Assembly (NCBI RefSeq): GCF_016908525.1
Contig: NZ_JAFBEB010000004.1
Location: 62,001-126,000 of the forward strand
DNA length: 64,000 bases
Reading direction: 5' to 3'
From: Brevibacillus fulvus
Lineage (GTDB): Bacteria > Bacillota > Bacilli > Brevibacillales > Brevibacillaceae
The position numbers and the translations under genes were made by a program. Each line of letters starts with the position of its first letter. Position 1 is the stretch's first letter. A model generated the notes under the pieces. That model was not told the origin of the DNA and did no database searches. It worked only from the letters and a program-made list of their open reading frames with translations. This document shows positions 17,900 to 25,921 of the stretch, piece after piece.

Positions 17900-18423
17900 C
17901 AAGCTTTGCTCTTCCACGAAATCATTCCTTTCTTGCGCATGTAATAAAGAGCAATTTTCTCCATTTGCCTGTTAAAACGCGTCCAAAAACCGTCCGTTCG
18001 TGCAACGGGTACGACCAAAATGGTATGTAAACCCAGCAAATTGCCGCCCAGTACATCCGTAAACAATTGATCGCCAATGACCACCGTTTGCGCAATCGGT
18101 ACATTCATGTATTGGACCGCTTTCAAAAAGGCATGACGCGTCGGCTTGCGCGCCTCCCAGATGTAATAAATCCCCAGCGGCTGGCAAAATCGCTCCACCC
18201 GCTCTTGTTTGTTATTCGAAACCACAGTCACCTGAATGCCCGCTTGACGCAATTTGCCGAGCCAATCGATGATCTCGGGGGGAGCCAATGGACGATCCCA
18301 TTCGACAAGGGTATTGTCCAGATCGGTGATGACTGCGCGAATATTCTTCCTTTGCAGTTCCGCTATATCAATATGGTAGATGGAATCAACAAACTCATTT
18401 GGCATTAACTTTTCGAGGAACAC
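17899..18423 (-). CDS. yqeG: HAD-family phosphatase YqeG
   Basis: This 174-residue HAD superfamily (IIIA) phosphatase has the nucleophile motif D34-L-D36-N-T, motif II VTVVSNNKQ and motif IV VVIGDQLFTDVLGGN. It is collinear with B. subtilis YqeG to the C-terminus. The substrate is not established; relatives of this clade act on phosphatidylglycerophosphate in other lineages. The start is a GTG at 18423 with AGGAGGTGCAGC upstream. It is the first gene of the operon that runs through yqeM. Confidence 0.93.
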   Translation of the reverse strand: MFLEKLMPNEFVDSIYHIDIAELQRKNIRAVITDLDNTLVEWDRPLAPPEIIDWLGKLRQAGIQVTVVSNNKQERVERFCQPLGIYYIWEARKPTRHAFLKAVQYMNVPIAQTVVIGDQLFTDVLGGNLLGLHTILVVPVARTDGFWTRFNRQMEKIALYYMRKKGMISWKSKA

Positions 18424-18545
18424 GCTGCACCTCCTGCATTACTCCCGTCCAAAGCTCCAATATCGGGACTAAATATACCATAATCCCCCTGTATGTTGCA
18501 AAAAAAATACAGGCTTCGCCCGATCGTTGTCTGCAGCTCGACCTG

Positions 18546-19640
18546 TCAAAAATATTGTTGGCTCTCGTCACGGCGCGCCAGCAGGGAAAAAAGATCAAGT
18601 TGTTCGTAGCGCGACTGCGACTGATCAAGAAAGTTGGAAAAGCCGACACCTACCAGTCTGATTCCCGGTGCATAGTCGAAACTGTCGACCAGCGATTCCA
18701 ACAGTTGTTCCCACCCGATGCCCGACTCGATCCTCCGTTGTTTCGTCCGCAACGTAAAATCGGCATATTTGATCTTTAAAGTCAACGTTTGCGGATGCAC
18801 ACCTTCTTCTTTCACATCTTGCATGACCTCTTGCAGCAATTGGCGGGCTAGCTGGAGCACAGCGTCCCGGTCAAACAGGTTGTCCGTCAGCGTTGTCTCC
18901 CGGCTGAGCGATTTGACTGACCGATCCATGACGATTTCGCGGTCATCCCGGCCGCGGGCGCGCTCATAGAGCGAATAGCCCATTTTACCGAAGAGCTGAA
19001 CCACTTCCTCAAGCGACAGTTGCCAAAATTGTTCCACGGTGAAAATCTGTTTCTTTGCCAACAGCTCCTGTGACTTTTTGCCGATGCCGTGCAGCGAGCC
19101 GATCGGCAGCGTCCGTAAAATGTCAAGCGCCGACTCCGGCCGAATCACGACAAAAGCATCCGGCTTGCGCAGATCGCTGGCGATTTTCGCTAAAGACATA
19201 TTGTAGGACAGGCCAATGCTGCAGGTCAGTCCGACTTCTTTTTTGATTCGTTGTTTGATTTCCCGGCCGACCGGTACGGCGTTCGCATAGTGTGATACAT
19301 CCAAATATGCCTCATCCAAACCGACTGTTTGATAGCGCTCGGCATATTGCTGATAGATTCGGCGAATCTCCGCTGATATTTCTTGGTACCGCGCATACCG
19401 TACCGGCAAAAAAATCCCCTGCGGGCATTTTTTGCGGGCCAAGGCGACGGGCATCGCCGATCTGACTCCATAGGCGCGCGCTTCATAGCTGCAGGTAGAC
19501 ACAACCCCGCGTCTGCCTGTGCCGCCAACGATCACTGGCTTGCCTCTTAGTTCAGGATGATCAAACTGCTCTACGCTGGCAAAAAAAGCGTCCAGATCGA
19601 GGTGTAAAAATTTTTTCAAACGGGGGTCCCCCCCAAACAA
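18546..19640 (-). CDS. dinB: DNA polymerase IV
   Basis: This Y-family translesion polymerase has 364 residues in the longest form. It has the palm motif FLHLDLDAFFASVEQ with the catalytic aspartate D15, the block RRGVVSTCSYEARAYGVRS, the second metal motif GLDEAYLDVS, a helix-hairpin-helix (LPIGSLHGIGKKS) and a little-finger domain. The C-terminus ends with EQLDLFSLL, a possible beta-clamp-binding QxxDLF motif. The start is unclear: the frame opens with a TTG at 19640 or a second TTG at 19619, separated by a G7 tract and a GGGGG/CCCCC palindrome, and neither has a good ribosome binding site. Confidence 0.93.
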   Translation of the reverse strand: MFGGDPRLKKFLHLDLDAFFASVEQFDHPELRGKPVIVGGTGRRGVVSTCSYEARAYGVRSAMPVALARKKCPQGIFLPVRYARYQEISAEIRRIYQQYAERYQTVGLDEAYLDVSHYANAVPVGREIKQRIKKEVGLTCSIGLSYNMSLAKIASDLRKPDAFVVIRPESALDILRTLPIGSLHGIGKKSQELLAKKQIFTVEQFWQLSLEEVVQLFGKMGYSLYERARGRDDREIVMDRSVKSLSRETTLTDNLFDRDAVLQLARQLLQEVMQDVKEEGVHPQTLTLKIKYADFTLRTKQRRIESGIGWEQLLESLVDSFDYAPGIRLVGVGFSNFLDQSQSRYEQLDLFSLLARRDESQQYF

Positions 19641-19734
19641 ATATTCTCATTTTGTTATTATCTCGCGCCGGCCGGCTTTATGCAAGGTCTCTTGCCAGCA
19701 AGGCGAGGTGCTCAAGCACACGCCAAGAAAGCAA

Positions 19735-19763
19735 TTGTCTGAATTTGCCAACTATATTATGAT
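19735..19763 (+). promoter_or_regulatory. Candidate sigma-A promoter of the serine hydrolase gene
   Basis: TTGTCT (19735-19740), 17 nt and TATGAT (19758-19763) lie 36 bases upstream of the start codon. Confidence 0.55.
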
Positions 19764-19798
19764 AGATGGAAAATTAGGTCAATGAAGGAGCTGAACCA

Positions 19799-20608
19799 AT
19801 GCTTGCCGACATCCAACCATCGCTTCAGGAGCTGCTTGACAAAGCAGGAGGAATATGGGGAATTGTAATCGAAGACCTGACGACTGGCGAACAGCTGGTC
19901 TGGAACGAGCAACGTCCTTTTTACGCGGCCAGTTTGATCAAAGTTCCCATCATGGCCGCGGTGTTTGCAGAAGTTTACAACGGGAACCGCAGCTTTGCCG
20001 ACACCTGCCTGCTGCGCCAGGAAGATTTGGTCGGCGGAGCCGGTGTACTGCAGCATATGACACCTGGTACGGCGTTCACTTTGTGGGACTTGACCACGCT
20101 GATGATTATCCAGAGCGACAATACCGCCACCAACATCCTGATCGATTTGCTCGGGAAGGAGCGAATCCGGCAGATGATTCAGCAGCTCGGCATGACGAAC
20201 AGTCAGTTTCATCATAAATTGATGATTGTTCCTGCAAAAGCCGAGGGCTCCAACGAAGTAAGCGCCGCAGGGATGGCTGCGCTGTTTCGCCAGTTGTCCA
20301 AAGGACAAATCCTTTCCTATCACAGCTGTCAGCAAATGATCGCTATCCTGAAAAAACAGCAATTGCGCGACTGCCTTCCTTATTATTTGCCGGAACCGGA
20401 TCATCCCGTAATCGGCGGGCTTCCGCTGTGGGAGTTGGCCAACAAAACCGGGATGGTTCGCCATATTCAACATGATGTCGGCATTTTGTATCTGGGACAG
20501 CACGCTATTCTCATCGCCATGCTCAGCCAAAATGTGGAGGCACGTCTGGCCCGCGAAACGATCGGTCGGACAGGCAAACTGCTGTTTGACCATTACCGGC
20601 AAAGCTGA
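19799..20608 (+). CDS. Class A beta-lactamase-like serine hydrolase, without signal peptide
   Basis: The 269-residue protein has the penicillin-recognising fold signatures in order: SxxK (S45-L-I-K48), SDN (S106-D107-N108), an acidic omega-loop region (E149/E153) and KTG (K216-T217-G218). Known class A beta-lactamases are exported, but this one begins MLADIQPSLQELL with no hydrophobic leader, so it is probably cytoplasmic or its export is not of the usual kind. Related cytoplasmic 'serine hydrolases' of Bacilli have no fixed function. The gene has its own promoter and terminator and GAAGGAG before the ATG. Calling it an antibiotic resistance gene is not supported. Confidence 0.8.
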   Translation: MLADIQPSLQELLDKAGGIWGIVIEDLTTGEQLVWNEQRPFYAASLIKVPIMAAVFAEVYNGNRSFADTCLLRQEDLVGGAGVLQHMTPGTAFTLWDLTTLMIIQSDNTATNILIDLLGKERIRQMIQQLGMTNSQFHHKLMIVPAKAEGSNEVSAAGMAALFRQLSKGQILSYHSCQQMIAILKKQQLRDCLPYYLPEPDHPVIGGLPLWELANKTGMVRHIQHDVGILYLGQHAILIAMLSQNVEARLARETIGRTGKLLFDHYRQS

Positions 20609-20623
20609 TGATGATAAACAATG

Positions 20624-20662
20624 AAAACGAAGCCACCTTACGAGCAAGTTGGCTTCGTTTCT
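20624..20662. terminator. Bidirectional terminator between the hydrolase and marR-type gene
   Basis: AAAACGAAGCCA and TGGCTTCGTTT arms around a short loop lie between two convergent genes. The left edge of the marR stop overlaps it. Confidence 0.88.
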
Positions 20663-21113
20663 ACTGAAATCTTCGTTCCGCTTCCAGACCCATTTTTTTC
20701 AGCAAGTGGATCAACTGCTCTTTTTCTTGCTCTTCCAGACCTCCAAGCGCATGACGAATCGCTTCGGCGTGTTCGGGAAAAATCTGATCAAGCAACGCTC
20801 TCCCTTTTTCTGTCAGATCGGCATGAATGACTCGCCGATCTTTTTGATATGGTTGGCGCGACAACATACCGTTTTTCTCCAGCTTATCCACTACATATGT
20901 TACGCTGCCGCTGGTAATCAGAATGCTGTTGCCGATCTGTTGAAGCGGCTGCGGTCCTTTATGGTAAAGCAGTTCCAGCACGGCAAACTCTGTGGGGTGT
21001 AATCCGTGCAGCTTAATATCTCTCATCGAATGCGCCCAAACGCTTTGGTAGGAACGAGATAAAACTCGATATAAATGCAGAGCCTGTTCGGTCTCACGTG
21101 TGTTGTCAGACAA
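20661..21113 (-). CDS. MarR-family transcriptional regulator
   Basis: The 150-residue protein has a MarR-type winged helix. The recognition region is LQQIGNSILITSGSVTYVVDKLEKNGMLSRQPYQKDRRVIHADLTEKG (in this order over about residues 58-104, given as the HTH, wing DRR and following strand), flanked by dimerisation helices. The start is a TTG at 21113 with GGAGGTGAG upstream. A candidate promoter (TTGACC, 18 nt, TAAGAT on the minus strand) lies upstream. No obvious target gene is adjacent: the nearest gene upstream is a phytoene-desaturase-like oxidoreductase read in the same direction, ended by its own terminator. Confidence 0.88.
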   Translation of the reverse strand: MSDNTRETEQALHLYRVLSRSYQSVWAHSMRDIKLHGLHPTEFAVLELLYHKGPQPLQQIGNSILITSGSVTYVVDKLEKNGMLSRQPYQKDRRVIHADLTEKGRALLDQIFPEHAEAIRHALGGLEEQEKEQLIHLLKKMGLEAERRFQ

Positions 21114-21198
21114 AGGCTCACCTCCCTATAACTATGTTGATAGCAATATCTTAATCTACAAGCAATAGTTGGGTCAAACAAAGAATCCTGCCGCCCAA

Positions 21199-21248
21199 TT
21201 AAAAAAGGGAACTGCCCCCCGCCATTTTGGACGGCAGGATCAGTTCCC
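21199..21248 (-). terminator. Terminator of the phytoene-desaturase-like gene
   Basis: On the minus strand GGGAACTG and CAGTTCCC arms are followed by TTTTTTAATT, 26 bases after the stop codon. The long loop itself can pair (CTGCCGTCC/GGCGG region). Confidence 0.85.
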
Positions 21249-21273
21249 CATCGAGCTTTCACAGTATGAAAGA

Positions 21274-22569
21274 TTAACCTTTTTGCAAAATGCACTTGCT
21301 GACCTCGTAAGCGCTGGAGAAGGACAGTTCCGACAGTTGTCCTTGTCCCTGGCACCAGTCGCCGGCAAAGAAAGCATTGCGATAATCCGGGAAAAACGTC
21401 GGCAACGCTTGCTGATTCATCGTCCACTTGATCTCCTGAACAACCGCTCGGGTCGATACCCGCGGAACAACCAGCTGCTCGCGCCAGCCGGGAAAATGCT
21501 TGTCATACAGCTTTTCGATCACTTCCTTGCGCTGTTCAACCAAGTCTTTGTTGCCCAATTCCTCCTGGCTCAAATAAGCGGTCGCCTGCAAAAGTTGTCC
21601 ACCTTCCGGAACGCAAGTGTAATCATAATAGGAAATATCGGTAATAAACATGTTGTTCTGCTTATCGTAAATATAAGTGTAAGGAACATCTATCCGGCTT
21701 TTTAACCCGACATCGTAGACGATGACATAGGTTGGATCGTAGTTGGCATAATGCGTCATGATATGTTCCAGGCGGGTTTCCTGGAAGATTTTGGCGAGTT
21801 CCTTCGGCGGGATACAGAAAACGAATTCGTCGCCTGAGATAACGCCATCCGCTGTGTTGACGCCAGTGACATGATCCCCCTCGACAGCCAATGATTCCGC
21901 TTTCAGTTTGGTGAATATTTTTCCATCGTTTGCTTCGATGACGCGGACAAACTCTTCGATCAAAGCTTGCCAACCGCCGCCAATATAGGCGACCGGTTTA
22001 TTCGTCGTAAAAATCCGACGGTAGTAATTAAAAAAGACATCGGACGGAATCTTTTCCGGTTCTCGTGTAAAGAAGTTGGAGGAAGCAAGACCAAGCATCA
22101 TCTCCCGCACTTCTTCGTTTACCTGTTTTCTTTCCATCCACTTTTGAATCGATAAATGCGGATGTCCGGTTTCCAGTTTCAACATGGTTTTCAGAATTTC
22201 AAAAGTAAATTTGACTTTATCGAAACCTTTAAGCAGTTTCGTTTGAAACAAGCCTTGAATATTGGCGGGAACGGCTGTCAAATCATTGCCGATATCGTAT
22301 TTCGCTTTGGTCGGCTCAAAATCACGCCAATCAATTTTCAACCCCAATTCCTTTTCCAGTTTACTCAAGACAGAAGTATCTCTTCCATAAATTGCGTGTG
22401 CGCCGAAATTAAAGTTGAACCCTTTGATTTTTAATGTTACTGCTCTTCCGCCCAATGCGCCGCGCTCCAGCAAAGCGATCTTTTTCCCTTTCGATGACAA
22501 ATAAGCAGCTGCGGAAAGACCAGCTAATCCTCCACCAACAATAACCACGTCAAAATGATTTGTTGTCAT
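21274..22569 (-). CDS. FAD-dependent oxidoreductase, phytoene desaturase / amine oxidase-like
   Basis: The 431-residue protein has an N-terminal FAD-binding Rossmann motif (GGGLAGLSAAAYL, about 11-23) followed by ALLERGALGGRA. The C-terminal FAD-contact region contains NAFFAGDWCQGQG and ELSFSSAYEVSKCI. This is the layout of the phytoene desaturase/flavin amine oxidase superfamily, which includes CrtI/CrtN-like desaturases and protoporphyrinogen oxidases. No other carotenoid gene is nearby, so the substrate is open. The ATG at 22569 follows AAGGAG. It is a single-gene unit with a good promoter (22637-22666) and its own terminator. Confidence 0.82.
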   Translation of the reverse strand: MTTNHFDVVIVGGGLAGLSAAAYLSSKGKKIALLERGALGGRAVTLKIKGFNFNFGAHAIYGRDTSVLSKLEKELGLKIDWRDFEPTKAKYDIGNDLTAVPANIQGLFQTKLLKGFDKVKFTFEILKTMLKLETGHPHLSIQKWMERKQVNEEVREMMLGLASSNFFTREPEKIPSDVFFNYYRRIFTTNKPVAYIGGGWQALIEEFVRVIEANDGKIFTKLKAESLAVEGDHVTGVNTADGVISGDEFVFCIPPKELAKIFQETRLEHIMTHYANYDPTYVIVYDVGLKSRIDVPYTYIYDKQNNMFITDISYYDYTCVPEGGQLLQATAYLSQEELGNKDLVEQRKEVIEKLYDKHFPGWREQLVVPRVSTRAVVQEIKWTMNQQALPTFFPDYRNAFFAGDWCQGQGQLSELSFSSAYEVSKCILQKG

Positions 22570-22636
22570 AACGATCTCCTTCAATCTCAACGTATCGTGG
22601 GTAAAACGGTTATCGCACAACCTTTAATCATCAGAT

Positions 22637-22666
22637 AGAATAACGGAAGTTCCTAGAAGTTGTCAA
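22637..22666 (-). promoter_or_regulatory. Sigma-A promoter of the phytoene-desaturase-like gene
   Basis: TTGACA (22666-22661), 18 nt, TATTCT (22642-22637) on the minus strand. Confidence 0.65.
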
Positions 22667-22802
22667 TAAAAATGTACTGTGTCTATTCCTATACTTGTTA
22701 TTATTCAAGCAAATGCAACTGTTCTGTACCTTGCTTGGAACGGGCATTGTCTTTGTCACGCTGATTCCCTTGTATGGCCTGCGGCGAAGCTGTGCTATTC
22801 GA

Positions 22803-22876
22803 TGCAAAAAAGGCAGATTCATCCTGCTTTGCCGCTTGCCAAACCGCAAGAGCATTTGCTGCCTGAATCTGCCTTT
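22803..22876 (-). terminator. Long branched terminator hairpin downstream of cvfC
   Basis: Perfect 13-base arms (22809-22821 and 22864-22876) enclose a 42-base loop that itself can form a CTTGC/GCAAG hairpin. On the minus strand the second arm runs into TTTTTTGC. It lies about 130 bases after the cvfC stop, in the 438-base gap 22570-23007. Apart from the promoter at 22637-22666 I see no gene in the gap. Confidence 0.7.
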
Positions 22877-23007
22877 CTTGTCTGCCCGGCCGGGAGCGGT
22901 CTTTGCTGCTTCCTTTCAGGCGATGACTGGCGACGCGGCGAGGAGGTCGCCCGTTTCTTGCCCGTCCGAGTCACTCTGTCTGCAGAGCGACCGAACTTGG
23001 CTCCGAT

Positions 23008-24138
23008 CTAGTCGTTTCTGCGCGTCATTTGCTGCCAGACCGTACCGCTGGCCGCTTCGCCGCTTTCAATTCGTTTCAACGCCATTTTGACTTGCAGGCG
23101 CACCTCAAATTCCGGATCGTCTTCTGCTTCCCGCAATGCCGGCAAAGCAGATTCATCGCCTACTTCATAAAGGAAACGGGCGGCCCGCCAGCGAACCAGT
23201 TTGTTGCGATCTTTCAGCGCGCGCGCCATCGGACCGATCGCACGCGGGTCGCCTAAATCGGAAAGCGTGTCGCCAGCGGTCCGTCGTACAGAGACCGATT
23301 CATCCTCCAGCGCTTCAAACAGATAAGGAAGGACCTTGTCTCCGCCAACCATCCCCAAATAAACGGTAGCCAAACGGCGGATGGACGATTTCGGGTCGTG
23401 CAACGCTTTCACCAGAACAGGCAACTGTTCCTCTGTCGGTTCCATCTGTTCCAGCACGGCATAGCGTTTTTGCCATTCGGGCTGATCAAACATGTCCAAA
23501 GTAACCGGCGGTTTCTCTTCTTTTTGTTCTTCCACGACCGGCGGGGCTTCCCCTGTCATTTGCATCGCTTGCTCCACAAGCTGATCCAATCGCTCCTGAT
23601 CATAAGTGGCATCGATTTCCTGCGCCACTTCCTGGCCGATTTCCTGCAAATCCCCGTAACGAACCCCATGTTCGATCCACTTGCGTTCGAGAATGACATT
23701 CGGTGAAGCCGCGCCGGCGGTCATGGCGGCTTTCATAAATCGTTCCGGCAAACCAGCCCGAATTTGTTCCGTTCCCATTGTCACTTTTACCTGCATCGGA
23801 ATTTGCCGGAACATCTGCACAAATACTTGCGCTTCCCCAAAACTTGTCTCCACGGTCGAACTGCTTTGCACAGCGGCGGATGTATCTCCGAAAATTTCCC
23901 GTACGCGCGACAAAATTTGTTGCCAGTCTGCGGTTGATTTACGATCAATCGCAATAAAATCGGCGGTATGAAACAAACTGGTAACCCCATCGATTTGCAA
24001 CAGCTTTTTCATCAATTCCGGGGCATCGGCCAGGTTGTTTTTGTCATAGACCTTCTGAATGCCGTTTGGCAATTTCTGGTCCACATTCAATTTCATCGAA
24101 TTTGGACTAGGTGTTGGTTCGATCGATAGCAATTTCAT
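23008..24138 (-). CDS. cvfC: Conserved virulence factor C family protein (Nfu-N plus HEAT repeats)
   Basis: The 376-residue protein has an N-terminal Nfu/NifU N-like domain (about 1-85, starting MKLLSIEPTPSPNSMKLNV). A middle linker with acidic residues follows, then C-terminal HEAT or PBS-lyase-type repeats (about 225-355, for example DPKSSIRRLATVYLGMVG and DESVSVRRTAGDTLSDLG). The architecture matches Staphylococcus CvfC and B. subtilis YpgR. The molecular role is unknown; cvfC mutants of Staphylococcus show altered virulence gene expression. The start at 24138 has GGAG upstream. It is a single-gene unit with a long branched terminator. Confidence 0.85.
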   Translation of the reverse strand: MKLLSIEPTPSPNSMKLNVDQKLPNGIQKVYDKNNLADAPELMKKLLQIDGVTSLFHTADFIAIDRKSTADWQQILSRVREIFGDTSAAVQSSSTVETSFGEAQVFVQMFRQIPMQVKVTMGTEQIRAGLPERFMKAAMTAGAASPNVILERKWIEHGVRYGDLQEIGQEVAQEIDATYDQERLDQLVEQAMQMTGEAPPVVEEQKEEKPPVTLDMFDQPEWQKRYAVLEQMEPTEEQLPVLVKALHDPKSSIRRLATVYLGMVGGDKVLPYLFEALEDESVSVRRTAGDTLSDLGDPRAIGPMARALKDRNKLVRWRAARFLYEVGDESALPALREAEDDPEFEVRLQVKMALKRIESGEAASGTVWQQMTRRND

Positions 24139-24304
24139 CCCAATCCGCTCCTTTGTTTAGATAGAAATGACACAACTTCCTTGCAGTCTCCTCTTGAATT
24201 GTATACCAATCGTCTGCAGAAGTCACTGCGTTCCGCCGGCAACTTCAGCTTGCCAAGTGCACGGATGCCGCTTCGCCCAACCTCATTTTGGCAAGATAAC
24301 CTGC

Positions 24305-24333
24305 TTGCAACTTTTCGACCGACGGCTTAAAAT
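24305..24333 (+). promoter_or_regulatory. Sigma-A promoter of the two-small-gene operon
   Basis: TTGCAA (24305-24310), 17 nt, TAAAAT (24328-24333), about 35 bases before the first start codon. It supports that the two short frames downstream are expressed. Confidence 0.65.
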
Positions 24334-24369
24334 AACATCACGATTCATTAACAAAGGGGGAGCAACGAG

Positions 24370-24675
24370 ATGGACGAATTGCTTTATCTGTTTTCGTTCG
24401 ATGATCTAAGCTTCCTGTTCCCTTTGCTGCTTGGAATCGCAAGCACGCTGTTTTGTTTCAGAACGTTTCAGGCACCCAGATTGCGCATTTTGTTGCGAAC
24501 AAATCAACATAATCAGTCCAGCCAAGTGATCCCCCTCTTTCTGGAACAATATCCACCATTTGTTTACCCGCTTACGATTCTGTTGCACAGGTTGAAACAG
24601 GGGAATGCCGATGAACAGGAGGAAACCTCTTACGATTCGTATATGGGGTTGCAAGTTGCCGCGAAGCGAATCTAA
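24370..24675 (+). CDS. Small hypothetical protein with one membrane segment
   Basis: The 101-residue frame has AAAGGGGGAG upstream of its ATG and a promoter 35 bases further up. Residues about 12-29 (LSFLFPLLLGIASTLFCF) form a likely membrane segment. The rest is mixed and contains a C-terminal NADEQEE stretch. I do not recognise a family. Reality is supported by promoter, ribosome binding site, a following gene with a perfect AAGGAGG 14 bases downstream, and a shared terminator. Confidence 0.6.
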   Translation: MDELLYLFSFDDLSFLFPLLLGIASTLFCFRTFQAPRLRILLRTNQHNQSSQVIPLFLEQYPPFVYPLTILLHRLKQGNADEQEETSYDSYMGLQVAAKRI

Positions 24676-24688
24676 GGAGGTTGACAAC

Positions 24689-24823
24689 ATGATTTCCCAG
24701 TATATTGGTGATCTTTTGATTTATTTGGTTAGTTTGCCGCTGCTCGCCTTTCAAACATTTGAAGGCTTGCAGGCGATGGTCGACGTGTTTAATCTGATTG
24801 CGGAACATAGCCAGTTGAAATAA
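24689..24823 (+). CDS. Very small hypothetical membrane protein (44 residues)
   Basis: This ORF starts at an ATG with AAGGAGG eight bases upstream and ends six bases before a terminator hairpin. The sequence is mostly hydrophobic: ISQYIGDLLIYLVSLPLLAF, then an amphipathic helix with FEGLQAMVDVFNLIAEHS. I do not recognise it. Its strong translation signals and its place as the second gene of a two-gene unit argue that it is real. It could be a membrane micro-protein. Confidence 0.6.
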   Translation: MISQYIGDLLIYLVSLPLLAFQTFEGLQAMVDVFNLIAEHSQLK

Positions 24824-24825
24824 AA

Positions 24826-24862
24826 CAAAAAACCAGTGCCTTCGGGTGCTGGTTTTTCTTTT
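24826..24862 (+). terminator. Terminator of the two-small-gene operon
   Basis: AAAACCAGTGCC, a TTCG tetraloop, GGTGCTGGTTTTT: a very stable intrinsic terminator just after the stop. Confidence 0.93.
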
Positions 24863-24880
24863 GCACAAAGCCGCTGCATT

Positions 24881-24908
24881 TTGTTTCGATGGAATCATTC
24901 GTTATAAT
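24881..24908 (+). promoter_or_regulatory. Sigma-A promoter of the ABC transporter operon
   Basis: TTGTTT (24881-24886), 16 nt, consensus TATAAT (24903-24908), 81 bases before the ATPase start. Confidence 0.65.
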
Positions 24909-24988
24909 GGAAACTGTCCATTCCAGATATTTGCATTTCCTTCAGACATCGTTTATCTGTTGTGACTAAAAGTGACCGGGGGAGAAAA

Positions 24989-25921
24989 ATGGCAAACAAA
25001 CCGATCTTGCAAGTAATAAATGCGACGAAACGATATGCCGGCAAAACCGTGGTTGACCGCCTCTCTTTTGATCTGTACAAAGGAGAGATCGTCGGGTTGC
25101 TTGGCCCGAACGGGGCTGGGAAAACAACGACGATGCGCATGATCGTCGGTTTGATTTCCATTACAGAAGGAGACGTCCTTGTTCACGGCCATAGCATCAA
25201 ACATCGGTATGTTCAGGCTGTCTCCCATCTCGGTGGAGTCATAGAGAATCCGGAATTTTATCCGTTTTTTAGCGGTTACGAAAATCTGCGCCACTACGCC
25301 AGAATGTACGCGGACGTAAGTGAACAGCGAATTGCCGAAGTGGTGGCGTTAATCGGCTTGTCCGATGTGATCCACAAGCGAAGCGATGCTTATTCGTTAG
25401 GCATGAAACAACGTCTTGGAATCGCCCAGGCTCTTTTGCACAAGCCTTCCCTGCTCGTTCTGGACGAACCGACCAACGGCCTTGATCCGGCCGGCATTCG
25501 TGAAATGCGCGATTATTTCAAACGAATTGCCCGCTCAGAAGGTGTGGCAATATTAGTATCCAGCCACCTGCTGTCCGAGATTGAATTAATGTGCGATCGC
25601 GTAGTAATCATTCAAAATGGCAAATTAGTGGATACACAAACGGTCTCCGCACCGCTTGAAGACAATCAGGCATCGGTCATTGCCTTCGAGGTAGACGATC
25701 CGCCAAAAGCGCGGCAAATCCTCGCTGCCCGCTACCCGGAGGGCGCTGACGGCATTGTGGCCGGCACGCATACCGTCTCTCTCCCCGTAGAAAGAGAGCG
25801 CATTACGGAGATACTCGCCTTGTTGCTAGCCGCACAGCTTCGCATCTTCAGCGTACAACCGGTGCGAAAAAATCTCGAAGACCGTTTTTTGGAAAAGACA
25901 GGAGGAAACCGGATTGTCTAG
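24989..25921 (+). CDS. ABC transporter ATP-binding protein
   Basis: The 310-residue ATPase has Walker A GPNGAGKT (about 39-46), the Q-loop region ENPEFYP, the signature YSLGMKQRL, Walker B LLVLDEPTNGLDP and the switch SSHLLSE. A C-terminal extension of about 80 residues is typical of ABC-2 ATPases linked to antibiotic or lantibiotic export. The ATG at 24989 follows GGGGGAG. An upstream ATG at 24962 has no good site. The last bases overlap the permease start by eight bases. Confidence 0.95.
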   Translation: MANKPILQVINATKRYAGKTVVDRLSFDLYKGEIVGLLGPNGAGKTTTMRMIVGLISITEGDVLVHGHSIKHRYVQAVSHLGGVIENPEFYPFFSGYENLRHYARMYADVSEQRIAEVVALIGLSDVIHKRSDAYSLGMKQRLGIAQALLHKPSLLVLDEPTNGLDPAGIREMRDYFKRIARSEGVAILVSSHLLSEIELMCDRVVIIQNGKLVDTQTVSAPLEDNQASVIAFEVDDPPKARQILAARYPEGADGIVAGTHTVSLPVERERITEILALLLAAQLRIFSVQPVRKNLEDRFLEKTGGNRIV

